This document shows, piece by piece, positions 20,314-29,698 of a stretch of DNA of 64,000 bases. Location of the stretch: assembly GCF_003333305.1 (NCBI RefSeq), contig NZ_QOLD01000073.1:1-64000 (forward strand), in the 5' to 3' direction. The notes under the pieces were generated by a model, which saw only the letters and a list, made by a program, of their open reading frames with translations, was not told where the DNA came from and did no database searches. The first letter of the stretch is position 1; the number at the start of each line of letters is the position of its first letter. The stretch comes from Candidatus Colwellia aromaticivorans. Lineage in GTDB: Bacteria > Pseudomonadota > Gammaproteobacteria > Enterobacterales > Alteromonadaceae. The position numbers and the translations under genes were made by a program.

Positions 20314-21612
20314 ATGAAAAATTTAGTTAAAATATTAATCCTCACCTGCACAATTTACGCAGGGTTAACTACGCAAGTTCAAGCTAAAGAAGAAATGCTA
20401 GACAAGGTTGCCGTAATTGTTAACGCTGGTGTAGTACTAGAATCAGAAGTACAAGACTTACTGAAAAACATAAAAAAACAAGCAAAACAAAATAATCAAG
20501 AGCTACCTTCTGACAAGGCATTACGCACACAAGTCATGGATAAGCTGATTAATGACAGTTTAACTGTACAAATTGGTGAGCGTATGGGCATACAAGTTAG
20601 TGATGCTCAATTAGATCAAACCATTGCTAATATGGCCAAAGAAAATAAATTAACCTTATCTCAGTTTCGCCAAGCTATCATTAATGATGGTGATAATTAT
20701 GAAAAATATCGTGAAAATGTTCGTACCGAGCTAATTTCAGGTGAAGTACGCCGTAATAGTGTCAGACGCCGTATTTATATTTCACCACAAGAAGTAGCTA
20801 ACTTATTAGAGTTAATGAAAGAACAAATTAACAATGATGTAGAATATCACCTTGGTCATATTTTAATTGAATTCCCTACGGATGCTACACAAGCTGATAT
20901 GATCGCAAGTAAAGAGCGAGCTGATAAAGTTATTGAACTGCTCAATAGAGGCTCAGATTTTACTAAAATTGCTATCGCCTCATCAGGCGGCGCAAATGCC
21001 TTAGAAGGCGGTGATTTAGGCTGGAAAAACATCAACGAAATGCCAACACTATTTTCAGAGCTCATTGCAGGAAAAAATAAAGACACGGTAGTAGGCCCAA
21101 TTCGAACAGGCTTAGGTTTTAGTATTGTAAAAGTACTCGATATCCGTGGTCGTCAAGTAGTTGAAGTAGAAGAAGTAAAAGCTAGCCACATCTTAATAAA
21201 ACCTTCTATCATTTTAAGTGAAGCCAAGGCAGAAGCGCAATTACAAGATATGCTAGATAAAATTAATGCTGGAGATGCAACGTTCGCCGACTTAGCCAAA
21301 GAGTTTTCTGAAGGACCTACCTCTGTTCGTGGTGGCGATTTAGGCTGGGCAGATCCCAAAAGTTATGATCCTGCATTTAAGAAAGCATTAGCCACCATGA
21401 AAATTGGTGAATACCACAAACCATTTCGTTCTTCTTTTGGTTGGCACATTATTCAGTTAAATGATCGTCGTATGATTGATGCTACCTCACAAATGAACCA
21501 AAATCGCGCTTATCAAATATTACATAATCGTAAGTTTGGTGTTGAAAGCGCTAGATGGATCAAAGAAACTCGCGATGAAGCTTATATCGAAATTTTTGAA
21601 CAGGATAAATAA
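20314..21612 (+). CDS. surA: Periplasmic chaperone/peptidyl-prolyl isomerase SurA
   Basis: A 432-residue periplasmic chaperone for outer-membrane proteins including LptD. It has a signal peptide (ends TQVQA, about residue 24), the N-terminal SurA chaperone module ([19 protein letters not shown]) and two parvulin domains with HILI motifs ([11 protein letters not shown] and [11 protein letters not shown]). Length matches the family. It lies 76 bases after lptD and two bases before pdxA. Confidence 0.97.
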   Translation: MKNLVKILILTCTIYAGLTTQVQAKEEMLDKVAVIVNAGVVLESEVQDLLKNIKKQAKQNNQELPSDKALRTQVMDKLINDSLTVQIGERMGIQVSDAQLDQTIANMAKENKLTLSQFRQAIINDGDNYEKYRENVRTELISGEVRRNSVRRRIYISPQEVANLLELMKEQINNDVEYHLGHILIEFPTDATQADMIASKERADKVIELLNRGSDFTKIAIASSGGANALEGGDLGWKNINEMPTLFSELIAGKNKDTVVGPIRTGLGFSIVKVLDIRGRQVVEVEEVKASHILIKPSIILSEAKAEAQLQDMLDKINAGDATFADLAKEFSEGPTSVRGGDLGWADPKSYDPAFKKALATMKIGEYHKPFRSSFGWHIIQLNDRRMIDATSQMNQNRAYQILHNRKFGVESARWIKETRDEAYIEIFEQDK

Positions 21613-21614
21613 AA

Positions 21615-22598
21615 ATGACTACACGCATAGCCATTACTCCCGGTGAGCCCGCAGGCATAGGTCCTGATCTAGTTGTTTCTATAGCTCAGCAGGCTTGGCC
21701 TGTACAACTTGTCGTCGTAGCATCAAAAGAGCTAATAAAACAGCGTGCTGAACAACTAAATTTACCGATAGTATTAATTGATTACGATGCTAACCTTGAC
21801 GCTATTCCTCAAGCCGCTGGTACGTTAACCATATTAGATATACCACTTGCTCAAGCGTGTATTCCTGGCACTCTTGATACAAGCAACGGTGCTTATGTAG
21901 TTGAAACCTTGAAAGTGGCTAGTGATAAAAATATGTCAGGGGAATTCGAGGCAATAGTAACCGGCCCCGTACATAAAGGTTTAATCAATAAGTCGGGGGT
22001 TCCTTTTAGCGGACACACCGAGTATTTTGCGCTTCAAGCTAACTGCTCTGATGTCGTAATGATGTTAGCTACCAAAGGATTACGTGTTGCATTAGTGACT
22101 ACTCACATACCACTTGCCTATGTAGCAAAAGCCATAACTTTTGAGAGATTGCAGAAAGTAACTCGTATTCTGCATACAGACTTAAAAAGTAAATTTGGCA
22201 TAAAAAATCCGAAAATATATGCTTGCGGCATTAATCCACATGCAGGTGAAGATGGTCATTTAGGTCGAGAAGAAATAGAAGTAATGGAGCCAGCATTTGC
22301 CGAATTAAGAGCAGAAGGCATTAATGTCATTGGTCCCCTACCAGCCGACACTATATTCCAAGAGAAATACTTAGAAGATGCGGATGCTATTTTAAGTATG
22401 TACCATGATCAAGGTTTACCTGTATTAAAATACAAAGGCTTTGGTTCATCCGTTAATATTACTTTAGGTTTACCTTTTATTCGCACCTCTGTTGACCATG
22501 GAACTGCATTAGAACTCGCAGGCAATGGAGCAGCAGACTCTGGTAGTATGATAGAAGCCATTAACAGTGCAATCGCTCTAGTAAATAGCAGTAAGTAG
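21615..22598 (+). CDS. pdxA: 4-hydroxythreonine-4-phosphate dehydrogenase
   Basis: A 327-residue NAD-dependent enzyme of pyridoxal 5'-phosphate synthesis. Family motifs include [13 protein letters not shown] at the N-terminus, [20 protein letters not shown], and the metal-site histidines in [13 protein letters not shown] and [11 protein letters not shown]. The start is two bases after the surA stop and is translationally coupled. Length is normal. Confidence 0.98.
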   Translation: MTTRIAITPGEPAGIGPDLVVSIAQQAWPVQLVVVASKELIKQRAEQLNLPIVLIDYDANLDAIPQAAGTLTILDIPLAQACIPGTLDTSNGAYVVETLKVASDKNMSGEFEAIVTGPVHKGLINKSGVPFSGHTEYFALQANCSDVVMMLATKGLRVALVTTHIPLAYVAKAITFERLQKVTRILHTDLKSKFGIKNPKIYACGINPHAGEDGHLGREEIEVMEPAFAELRAEGINVIGPLPADTIFQEKYLEDADAILSMYHDQGLPVLKYKGFGSSVNITLGLPFIRTSVDHGTALELAGNGAADSGSMIEAINSAIALVNSSK

Positions 22599-22640
22599 TA
22601 GTCCTTCGACAAGCTCAGGATAAGCGGTTCACGAAAACGA
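22599..22640. repeat. REP-like element between pdxA and rsmA
   Basis: CCTTCGACAAGCTCAGGATAAGCGG lies directly after the pdxA stop inside the operon. It is the single-unit form of the sequence that is tandemly repeated at 52051. Confidence 0.6.
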
Positions 22641-22664
22641 AAACGAAATGTTAAACGAGAAATT

Positions 22665-23537
22665 ATGAACAGTAAAACCCATTTAGGTCACCAAGCAAAA
22701 AAACGTTTTGGCCAAAACTTTCTTCATAATGATGCCGTCATCAGCGACATTGTTGATGCTATTAATCCTGAGCCTGGAGAAAATTTAGTCGAAATAGGTC
22801 CAGGTCTTGGTGCGTTAACGGAGCCAGTAGTAGAGCGAGCAGAGAAATTATCGGTAGTAGAGCTTGATAGGGACTTAGCTAAAAGGCTACGTCATCATCC
22901 ATTTTTGGCGCCACACTTAACTATTTATGAAACCGACGCTTTAAACTTTGACTTCGCCCAACTAGCAACAGAGAAAAAACCATTACGCATTTTTGGCAAC
23001 CTCCCATATAACATTTCCACACCGTTAATTTTCCACCTATTAACGTTTAAAGATAAAGTTCAAGACATGCACTTTATGCTGCAAAAAGAAGTCGTTCAAC
23101 GCATGGCTGCTGGGCCACACTGTAAGGCTTATGGTCGATTATCAATTATGACCCAATACCAGTGCCAAGTAATTCCAGTGATGGAAATAGGTCCAGAAGC
23201 ATTTAAACCCGCACCTAAAGTTGATTCTGCTATAGTGAGATTAGTGCCACACAGTAATATTAAAAATCCAGTAAAAGATATAAGTGCCCTTAATACAGTC
23301 TGTTTGGCTGCATTTAATCAACGCAGAAAAACCATTCGCAATGGCTTTAAAAACCTCATTAGTGTTGCACAATTAGAAGCGCTAAATATTGATGCCAATT
23401 TACGTCCCGAAAATTTAACCCTTGATGATTACATCATGCTGGCTAATTTTATTGTTGATAATCCACCAGAGCCAGTTAAAGTTGATAATAAAAAACTTTC
23501 ACGACGGGCTATGAAAAGAGCAGAAGAGCAAGATTAA
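22665..23537 (+). CDS. rsmA: 16S rRNA dimethyladenosine transferase RsmA (KsgA)
   Basis: A 290-residue SAM-dependent methyltransferase that dimethylates two adjacent adenosines near the 3' end of 16S rRNA. Visible are [11 protein letters not shown], the SAM loop [12 protein letters not shown], the acidic residue in VVELDRDLA and the catalytic NLPYNIS. The C-terminal helical domain includes [13 protein letters not shown]. It lies in the pdxA-rsmA-apaH order, but apaG, usually next, is absent. Confidence 0.98.
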   Translation: MNSKTHLGHQAKKRFGQNFLHNDAVISDIVDAINPEPGENLVEIGPGLGALTEPVVERAEKLSVVELDRDLAKRLRHHPFLAPHLTIYETDALNFDFAQLATEKKPLRIFGNLPYNISTPLIFHLLTFKDKVQDMHFMLQKEVVQRMAAGPHCKAYGRLSIMTQYQCQVIPVMEIGPEAFKPAPKVDSAIVRLVPHSNIKNPVKDISALNTVCLAAFNQRRKTIRNGFKNLISVAQLEALNIDANLRPENLTLDDYIMLANFIVDNPPEPVKVDNKKLSRRAMKRAEEQD

Positions 23538-23574
23538 TCGCTAAATTTTGAGAGTGAACTTTTTCAAAAAAATA

Positions 23575-23705
23575 CTACCTGTATGCAGCGTTTTAAAGAA
23601 TGAATAACACATTATCCTGAACAACCATTTTATTCAATCAACGCCTATTTTAAAAGCGTTTCTAATATCAGCTGAATTCTGCATATTGAGGTAACATGAG
23701 TATAT
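23575..23705. mobile_element. Eroded right half of an M2-family element
   Basis: The sequence from ACGCC...AAAGCGTTTCTAATATCAGC through GCATATTGAGGTAACATGAGTATA parallels the right half of the 314-bp element (GACGTTTCTAACTCCTGC then ACATATTGAAGTAACATGGGTATA). The terminal ACATGAGTATA contains the apaH start codon, and GAGG of the repeat end is its ribosome-binding site. Confidence 0.6.
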
Positions 23706-24535
23706 ATTTAGTCGGTGATATCCAAGGCTGTTACAGCGAACTAACTGCTTTATTAAAACAGGTCTCTTTCAATAGCAAAGTCGATCAACTTTATGTCGCG
23801 GGTGATCTTGTTGCTAGAGGACCCGACTCTTTAGCAACGCTACGTTTTATAAAGTCACTTAATGATTCTGCAAAAGTAGTACTTGGCAATCATGACCTTC
23901 ATTTACTTGCCGTTTATGCAGGTATTAAAAAAGTAAAAAAACAAGACCGACTCAATGCATTGCTCGATGCTGACGATGTTGATGAATTAATAAATTGGTT
24001 AGCCCAACAACCCTTATTACAAAAAATAGGCAATGATAGCGCCTACATGAGTCATGCCGGCATTTCCCCTCAATGGACTTTAGCCCAAGCAATAGAGCAA
24101 GCAAACTTTGCCCAACAGCGACTTAGCTCTAGCAATAGAAACGCTTGGTTATCGTCAATGTACGGTGAAAAACCAAATGATTGGAAAGATGCCAAAAGCG
24201 AGATAGAAAAATTTCGCTATACAATCAACTCATTTACTCGCATGCGTTACTGTTATAGAAATAAAAACCTAGAATTTGAAAATAAATCCGCTCCCAGTAC
24301 TATTCACAACAACCAACAATCAAACATAACTTTATTACCTTGGTTTGAGTTATCATCGACTATCAATGAAACACCTTGGGTTTTTGGCCATTGGGCTGCG
24401 CTAATGGGTGAATGTTCCCATCAAAACATCTATCCATTAGACACAGGATGCGTTTGGGGCAATCATTTAACACTGTTACGCTGGCATGATAAAAAACTCT
24501 TCACTGAACCTGCACACAAAGCACCAAGTAAATAG
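23696..24535 (+). CDS. apaH: Bis(5'-nucleosyl)-tetraphosphatase, symmetrical
   Basis: A 279-residue metallophosphatase that splits Ap4A into two ADP and removes Np4 RNA caps. Metal-binding motifs are GDIQGCYSEL, GDLVARGPDS, GNHDLHLLAV and SHAGISPQW, with FGHWAALMGE near the end. A low-complexity insert occupies about residues 195-210. The ATG has GAGG five bases upstream; this whole initiation region matches the end of an M2 element. apaG is missing between rsmA and this gene. Confidence 0.97.
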   Translation: MSIYLVGDIQGCYSELTALLKQVSFNSKVDQLYVAGDLVARGPDSLATLRFIKSLNDSAKVVLGNHDLHLLAVYAGIKKVKKQDRLNALLDADDVDELINWLAQQPLLQKIGNDSAYMSHAGISPQWTLAQAIEQANFAQQRLSSSNRNAWLSSMYGEKPNDWKDAKSEIEKFRYTINSFTRMRYCYRNKNLEFENKSAPSTIHNNQQSNITLLPWFELSSTINETPWVFGHWAALMGECSHQNIYPLDTGCVWGNHLTLLRWHDKKLFTEPAHKAPSK

Positions 24536-24624
24536 ACATAAGGGATAAAAAAGCAGCGAGGCTTGATATACTCAAAACGTTAGCCAAATTCATCTTTTAA
24601 ATATATATTCATAAAAATCGTCGT

Positions 24625-25290
24625 GTGATAACTATAGCCGATATTAACAAGGGCAATCAGTCACTGGTGCTCCATATAAATACAAGCCTAACAATAAATA
24701 AAAACAAACAAACAATAGAGCAACTCGCAACTGAAGTAGACTTGGCTGCCCAAGTGATTAATCAATTACAACAAGATAGTGCCTCTATTGGCGGTATTTT
24801 AGATGTTTTTCGTGGTATTGCTGATCAAACCAACCTCCTTGCTTTAAATGCTGCCATTGAAGCGGCTCGAGCGGGTGAACAAGGTAGAGGCTTTGCTGTT
24901 GTTGCTGATGAAGTACGCACTTTAGCTACTAGAACACAAGAGTCAACGTCAGAAATTCAAACCATGATTGAAGCGCTACAAACAGGCGCAGGTAAGGCTG
25001 TCACGGTAATGGACACTGGCAAGTCAAAAGCATTTGATTGTGTAAACAGCTGAGAAAGCCTTAGAAACCATTACCCACGCAGTTCATGAAGCTTTCGACG
25101 CAGTTCACAGATTGCTACTGCAGCAGAAGAGCAAAGTGTTGTTGCCCATGAAATTAGTGAAAATCTTGAATCTATTGTTGCCATAGCTGAACAAACTACA
25201 GCTGGATCACAACAAACTGCCGCATCAAGCAGTGAAGTCGCCCGCCTTGCTGAAGAATTACAACAATCAGTGCAAGAATTTAAGTTGTAG
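24625..25290 (+). pseudogene. Broken methyl-accepting chemotaxis protein
   Basis: Only the cytoplasmic signalling domain remains. The first piece reads [20 protein letters not shown] and [16 protein letters not shown], the conserved hairpin tip, then stops at 25053. Downstream, other frames continue with [12 protein letters not shown] and then IATAAEEQSVVAHEISENLE to a stop at 25290, so at least two frameshifts occur. A direct repeat of ACGCAGTTCA near 25077 and 25099 suggests a small duplication caused one of them. Sensor and membrane segments are absent. Not expected to be functional. Confidence 0.85.
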
Positions 25291-25310
25291 CGCTCACTCT
25301 AATTAACATT

Positions 25311-25346
25311 AAAACGATTCTATACACGCTCCAGAATCGTTTTTTT
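25311..25346 (+). terminator. Intrinsic terminator after the MCP relic
   Basis: AAAACGATTC pairs with GAATCGTTTT around a 13-base loop and is followed by a run of T. It insulates the cold-shock promoter downstream. Confidence 0.85.
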
Positions 25347-25378
25347 TGTTTTAACACGATCAAAATCAACAACTTCTA

Positions 25379-25406
25379 TTGACAACACCTACCACAGCTT
25401 TATAAT
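25379..25406 (+). promoter_or_regulatory. Sigma-70 promoter of the cold-shock gene
   Basis: Perfect hexamers TTGACA (25379-25384) and TATAAT (25401-25406) with a 16-base spacer. Transcription from it would give an untranslated leader of roughly 210 bases before the csp ATG, typical of cspA-type genes whose leaders respond to temperature. I did not identify a cold-box sequence with confidence. Confidence 0.75.
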
Positions 25407-25626
25407 CCATAGCGCTTGAAGTTAGTTTTATATTTTTGTACACCATTTCGATGTTATGTTTTGCTTGATTACCCGTAATAGGTTTTTGACCCGTATTAAA
25501 TAACCCGTCCTGTTTTATAAGTAATAGCAACACTTTTTAGCAAACCCGCTTTTATCATTTGCATTTAACCTAGTTAAAAATAAATGAAAGAAGCTAAATT
25601 ACTCATAAATAAATTAGGATATTCTT

Positions 25627-25833
25627 ATGTCTACAACTACTGGTACAGTAAAATGGTTTAACGAAGCTAAAGGTTTCGGTTTCATCGAGCAAGAAAATGG
25701 CCCTGACGTTTTCGCTCATTTCAACGCGATTGTTGGTGACGGTTTCAAAACTTTAGCTGAAGGTCAAAAAGTTGAATTCACAGTTACTGAAGGTCAAAAA
25801 GGCCCTCAAGCTGAGAACATTGTAGCTCTTTAA
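25627..25833 (+). CDS. CspA-family cold-shock protein
   Basis: A 68-residue single OB-fold RNA chaperone. RNP1 KGFGFIEQ and RNP2 VFAHF are both present, and [14 protein letters not shown] is the family signature. It likely melts RNA secondary structure at low temperature. Monocistronic, with a strong promoter, a long leader and a clear terminator. Paralogue assignment (CspA, C, D, E) cannot be made from the sequence alone. Confidence 0.96.
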   Translation: MSTTTGTVKWFNEAKGFGFIEQENGPDVFAHFNAIVGDGFKTLAEGQKVEFTVTEGQKGPQAENIVAL

Positions 25834-25854
25834 TTTTTATTAATTAAAAGTACA

Positions 25855-25890
25855 AAAAAAAGCGAGTAACCTTTAGGTACTCGCTTTTTT
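25855..25890 (+). terminator. Intrinsic terminator of the cold-shock gene
   Basis: GCGAGT pairs with ACTCGC, extended by ACC/GGT with one bulged base, and is flanked by A and T runs. Confidence 0.85.
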
Positions 25891-26096
25891 ATTATTAAAA
25901 TGCTTCATAGCGCTTCATTTATCGATACATAGCAAAAATAAAAAATCAATAAATCATTGCTGCACTTGGACTCAATACAGACAAAATACTTAATCGTTCT
26001 AAATTTCAATAATCAACGGCTCACGTAATACTTCACTATCAATTCCTATCAATGTTAACTATTTATCATTACCCAACGGCTAAATACTCTACAACA

Positions 26097-26951
26097 TTAA
26101 TATTCAACACTAATTTGATAGGAAGAAAACTTACGCATATTTATCACCCCTTTTTCGAAAATAAGGTATTGGCCTTTTATACCTAACAGAACACCTGAAA
26201 CACAGGGGGTTTTATCAAAGTTAAACGAACTGATTTTAGTTAAATATTGGCTAACAGGGTAATTTAAATTAACGATGTCTTCATCTAGCAATTGCACAGC
26301 ATCGTCACCAAACTTAAGTGATATATCGTCTAAACGTTCCTTTATTTGAGGGATCAACACCTTAGCTTCAGCTTTTAAATCAATAGCGTCATTACTACCT
26401 TTAAGCATTGCCCGCCAATTGGTTTTATCACCAATATATTCAGCTAGTGCTGTTTCAACCAACCCTGATTGTAAGCGAGTACTCACTTTAAAAATAGGCA
26501 GTGCTTGTGTTGCCCCTTGATCAATCCATCGCGTTGGTATTTGAGTATGACGAGTTATGCCTACTTTTAACGCTGAAGTATTTGATAAATAAACATAGTG
26601 ATCTACCATACAATGTTGCTCGCCCCACTTTGGTTCTCGACAAGTACCGAGGTGGTGATGGCAAGTTTCAGGCTTCATAATGCACATATCACACTGTGCA
26701 AGTGTAATCATACAAGGGTAACAAAATCCCTGAGAGTAACTTTTTTTAGTCGTTTTACCACAATGTTTACAGGCAATTTTACCATGAAAATTTAATGTGA
26801 GGGTTTTGCCTATAATAGGGTTCAAGGCAATACTTTGTTTTTCAGTCGTGTCTGAATTTATCACCGCTAAAGGTAATTGGTATTGTACTAAGTTATTAGT
26901 ATCCAGTTGCGCCGTTAATTTTTCTATAGCGCCTATCTCACTTATTGGCAT
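26097..26951 (-). CDS. DUF2797 family zinc-ribbon protein
   Basis: A 284-residue cytoplasmic protein. Cysteine pairs CKHCGK, FCYPC and QCDMC, then CHHHLGTC, indicate zinc binding (about residues 60-105). The following HYVYLSNTSALKVGITR resembles a GIY-YIG strand order, with the family's typical RWIDQGA. Function is not established. AGAGAGAAAAC precedes the ATG. Monocistronic. Confidence 0.82.
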   Translation of the reverse strand: MPISEIGAIEKLTAQLDTNNLVQYQLPLAVINSDTTEKQSIALNPIIGKTLTLNFHGKIACKHCGKTTKKSYSQGFCYPCMITLAQCDMCIMKPETCHHHLGTCREPKWGEQHCMVDHYVYLSNTSALKVGITRHTQIPTRWIDQGATQALPIFKVSTRLQSGLVETALAEYIGDKTNWRAMLKGSNDAIDLKAEAKVLIPQIKERLDDISLKFGDDAVQLLDEDIVNLNYPVSQYLTKISSFNFDKTPCVSGVLLGIKGQYLIFEKGVINMRKFSSYQISVEY

Positions 26952-27129
26952 GTTTTCTCTCTATAATTGACTTCAATATTAAAATTTTATTTTTTCGTGT
27001 TTTTTAAATTACTTTTGATTAGCTTTACTCGTACATTTAAAGCTAAATAACTCTCTTTTGAAGCTATTTAAAATAAGGATCATCTAATATCAAGGCGAAA
27101 ATAATTCTAATTACACATGAATGCATTCA

Positions 27130-27543
27130 CTAATGGTCTACTTTTCTGCGTAATGATTTATTAGAACTTGCCTTCTTCTTTGAATCTAATCTTCGAAGGT
27201 TCGAGCCTTTTGTCGGCTTAGTTGGTCGCCTAGATTTTTTGACAACCATTGCTGATATGATTAACTCTTTCAGTCGCTTTAGTGCATCGTCTTTGTTCAT
27301 TGATTGAGTTCTAAATGATTGGGCCTTGATAATGATAATGCCATCACTTGTTATACGGCTATCTGATAGCTTTAGTAATCTCTCTTTGTATATGGAAGGT
27401 AATGATGATCGCTTGATATCGAAACGTAAGTGTATAGCAGTTTCTACTTTATTGACTCGTTGACCCCCGTTGCCAGTGGCTCTGATTCCAGTAAGTTCAA
27501 TTTCCCAATCAGCGATGATTACTGCATTTGATATCTCTAGCAC
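27130..27543 (-). CDS. arfB: Alternative ribosome-rescue factor ArfB (YaeJ)
   Basis: A 137-residue peptidyl-tRNA hydrolase that releases ribosomes stalled at mRNA 3' ends. The catalytic GGQ is at 26-28 (RATGNGGQRVNKVETAIHLRFD), and the long basic C-terminal tail that occupies the empty mRNA channel is present (KKKASSNKSLRRKVDH). Length matches E. coli YaeJ (140). The start is a GTG with only a weak ribosome-binding site. ArfA is encoded about 9 kb away. Confidence 0.93.
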   Translation of the reverse strand: MLEISNAVIIADWEIELTGIRATGNGGQRVNKVETAIHLRFDIKRSSLPSIYKERLLKLSDSRITSDGIIIIKAQSFRTQSMNKDDALKRLKELIISAMVVKKSRRPTKPTKGSNLRRLDSKKKASSNKSLRRKVDH

Positions 27544-27584
27544 TTTTATTTACCATTATTTAAAATAACTAACATTTACTATTT

Positions 27585-27866
27585 ATGACACAAAACAACA
27601 CTTGGACTGTTTATTTTCTTCGCTGTAATGATAATAGCCTCTACACAGGTATCACCACCGACATCAAACGACGCCTGCATCAACACAATAATACTAAACT
27701 AGGAGCAAAGTATACGCGAGCAAGACGACCAGTAAAACTTGTTTATAGTGAAACCGCTATAGATAAAAGTAGTGCGAGTAAACGTGAATATCAATTACGA
27801 ACACTGACTAAAAAGCAAAAAGAGGAATTGGTATTGGCTTACCCTGATTCCTCTATCATTAATTAG
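27585..27866 (+). CDS. GIY-YIG domain protein (UPF0213/YhbQ-like)
   Basis: A 93-residue stand-alone GIY-YIG nuclease-fold protein. The motif appears as VYFLRC...LYTGITTDIKRRLHQHN, with the usual Arg in the helix and KREYQLRTLTKKQKEELV near the end. E. coli YhbQ/YihQ-like relatives have uncertain roles. It is divergent from arfB, separated by about 40 bases. Confidence 0.9.
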   Translation: MTQNNTWTVYFLRCNDNSLYTGITTDIKRRLHQHNNTKLGAKYTRARRPVKLVYSETAIDKSSASKREYQLRTLTKKQKEELVLAYPDSSIIN

Positions 27867-27992
27867 AGGTCTGCTGAGTTACTTTTACAATCATTTATTT
27901 CGATTTATGAACTAGGTACTGTTAGAATGTCCTGTTGTGTTGATTTAGTACTAAATCAGTACTAAATCTTATTTAAAATAAAAGTTGTAACT

Positions 27993-28715
27993 ATGTCACA
28001 AGAAAAAATGTTTATTGAAAAATATTGCTCTATTAATAATGAGCAAATCAGCTTTACTCGTCAACAAGGGAGTGATTTTGCTAAACAAGTCGCTGATGAT
28101 TTTAACCCCTTGCATAATATTGAAGCCAAGCGATTTTGTGTGCCAGGCGACTTACTATTTTCAATAATCATCGCTAAATCAGGCCTACATAAAGAAATGA
28201 GTTTTAACTTTTCAGGCATGATAAATGATGGAATAGCATTAACTTTTCCTAATGAAATAATCAATACTTTCGATATTGTAGACAGCAAAAATAAAACTTA
28301 TTTATCTGTTGAAGCAAGTGGAGAAAAAACTCACTGCACATCATTAATAAATGCCTTAACGAAAGCTTATGTTGATTTTTCTGGCCATACTTTTCCTGAT
28401 ATTTTAGTCAAATTAATGACCGAAAATAATGTCATGATTAACCCTGCACGTCCTATGATTATGTATCAATGCATGAAGATAAGCTTAGATCGTCTTGACA
28501 TTACCACCCTGACATTGAAATTAGCGAAAACAAGTTTAACTATCGAAGGCAAACGTGGTGATGCTTGGCTCGAGTTTGATTTAATCAGTGACGGTGAAAT
28601 AGTTGGTCATGGTAAAAAACACATGCTGTTAAGTGGCTTACGTGAATATTGCCAAGATAATGTTGATACTATGGTGGCACAATATAAAAACACAAAAATC
28701 GCTTATAGTCGCTAG
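27993..28715 (+). CDS. DUF3581 family protein
   Basis: A 240-residue cytoplasmic protein that I assign to DUF3581, a marine-gammaproteobacterial family. Residues about 30-50 (VADDFNPLHNIEAKRFCVPGDLLF) resemble the MaoC/hot-dog dehydratase motif, in which an Asp and a His pair lies beside F-N-P-x-H. A role in acyl-thioester chemistry is therefore possible, but this is inference. No neighbours suggest a pathway. Confidence 0.72.
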   Translation: MSQEKMFIEKYCSINNEQISFTRQQGSDFAKQVADDFNPLHNIEAKRFCVPGDLLFSIIIAKSGLHKEMSFNFSGMINDGIALTFPNEIINTFDIVDSKNKTYLSVEASGEKTHCTSLINALTKAYVDFSGHTFPDILVKLMTENNVMINPARPMIMYQCMKISLDRLDITTLTLKLAKTSLTIEGKRGDAWLEFDLISDGEIVGHGKKHMLLSGLREYCQDNVDTMVAQYKNTKIAYSR

Positions 28716-28774
28716 TAAACAGCTATGCGATTCACAATCTGATACTCAGTAGCGGTTTGTAACTTAAAAAATCA

Positions 28775-28944
28775 GTATCTATTCACCATACCTAGTATTC
28801 CCGTCATTCCAGTTGTGTCTTTGCCTACAGGACGTAGGGTCTAGCTTTGGTCTGGAACTACAAAGCTGAAGCTGGAATCTCAGTGTTTAAAATTCTAGAC
28901 TCCAGATTTAAAGACCTCGGGAGTGACGATAGGTGAATAGTTAC
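28775..28944. mobile_element. M3-family MITE-like element, copy 2
   Basis: About 170 bases, inverted relative to the copy at 15116-15286, ending CTATTCACC and GGTGAATAGTTAC. The shared interior phrases are CGTCATTCCAGTTGTGTC, TAGCTTTGGTCTGGAACTAC and CTCGGGAGTGACGATAGG. It abuts the 3' end of the next minus-strand gene within six bases. Confidence 0.7.
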
Positions 28945-28949
28945 AAAAA

Positions 28950-29438
28950 TCATTCATATTCCTGCTCAAAATTAATCCGCTGTACTTGTTTATTTTCACT
29001 ACAAGAGGCAAAAACAGCTAAGCTTTTAGGACGATTACACTGAGTGGGTTGTTGGTAAAACTTAAGCCATGCTTGTTTTTTATTCCCTTGATATTTTGAT
29101 TTAATAACAATGACATTATTAGTCTTAAACGGCGTCCCCGCTGGTGTTTTTTTGTAAGCAGTCTTAGAATAGCTACTTTTATTTTTACTGCTTTTCTTAC
29201 CTTTACTCTTCGTTTTTTTCTTGTTCTTTGCCCCCTGCTCACATTGCCACCACTTATCACGCGCTTTATCTTCTCTTGCGCGTAAACTAAGGCCACGTGG
29301 TGATGAATAACCACTACGCTGCATTGCTTGAATATTATGTAATTTTTCTAATAGGGGTTTGCAGCGTTTTTTTGCCTCGCTTACGGAAGTAAACAAGAGT
29401 AACGAGCTAATAAAAATCAATAATTTGATAAGGGTCAT
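28950..29438 (-). CDS. Small secreted basic protein
   Basis: 162 residues with a signal peptide (LLIFISSLLLFTSVSEA, cleavage near residue 22), so periplasmic or secreted. The N-terminal mature part has two Cys (CKPLLEKLHNIQAMQRSGYS and WWQCEQ); a Lys/Ser-rich linker follows (about 72-95), then a short conserved-looking tail with two more Cys (QPTQCNRP, ASCSEN). The cysteines could form two disulfides. I do not recognise the family. The stop lies beside the M3 element. Confidence 0.7.
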   Translation of the reverse strand: MTLIKLLIFISSLLLFTSVSEAKKRCKPLLEKLHNIQAMQRSGYSSPRGLSLRAREDKARDKWWQCEQGAKNKKKTKSKGKKSSKNKSSYSKTAYKKTPAGTPFKTNNVIVIKSKYQGNKKQAWLKFYQQPTQCNRPKSLAVFASCSENKQVQRINFEQEYE

Positions 29439-29485
29439 TCATTCATCCTTGAATTTTTTACATTAATTCTTTTCTATACATACTT

Positions 29486-29647
29486 ATACCAATCTCACTA
29501 ACTATGTGATCATTTCTACTTGTTAAAACGACCAACTACTTCGTTATTTATTTAATAGCTAGAACAACTAGTTATTGAAATAAACGCCTTGTATTTGACC
29601 GTTTTTCCTACGTATAAAATAGATCACCTAATTAATGAAACTGGTAT
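29486..29647. mobile_element. M1-family MITE-like element, copy A
   Basis: 162 bases from ATACCAATCTCACTAAC to TTAATGAAACTGGTAT. Its reverse complement matches 34256-34417 at 161 of 162 positions; the single difference is a GGAAAAA versus GGGAAAA site. Both copies are flanked by TTA on each side, which could be a target duplication or the outermost part of the repeat. Non-coding. Confidence 0.85.
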
Positions 29648-29698
29648 TATCTATAAGTACTTCTCAATAAAGATTAATACTAGACTAAAAAGTAGACT

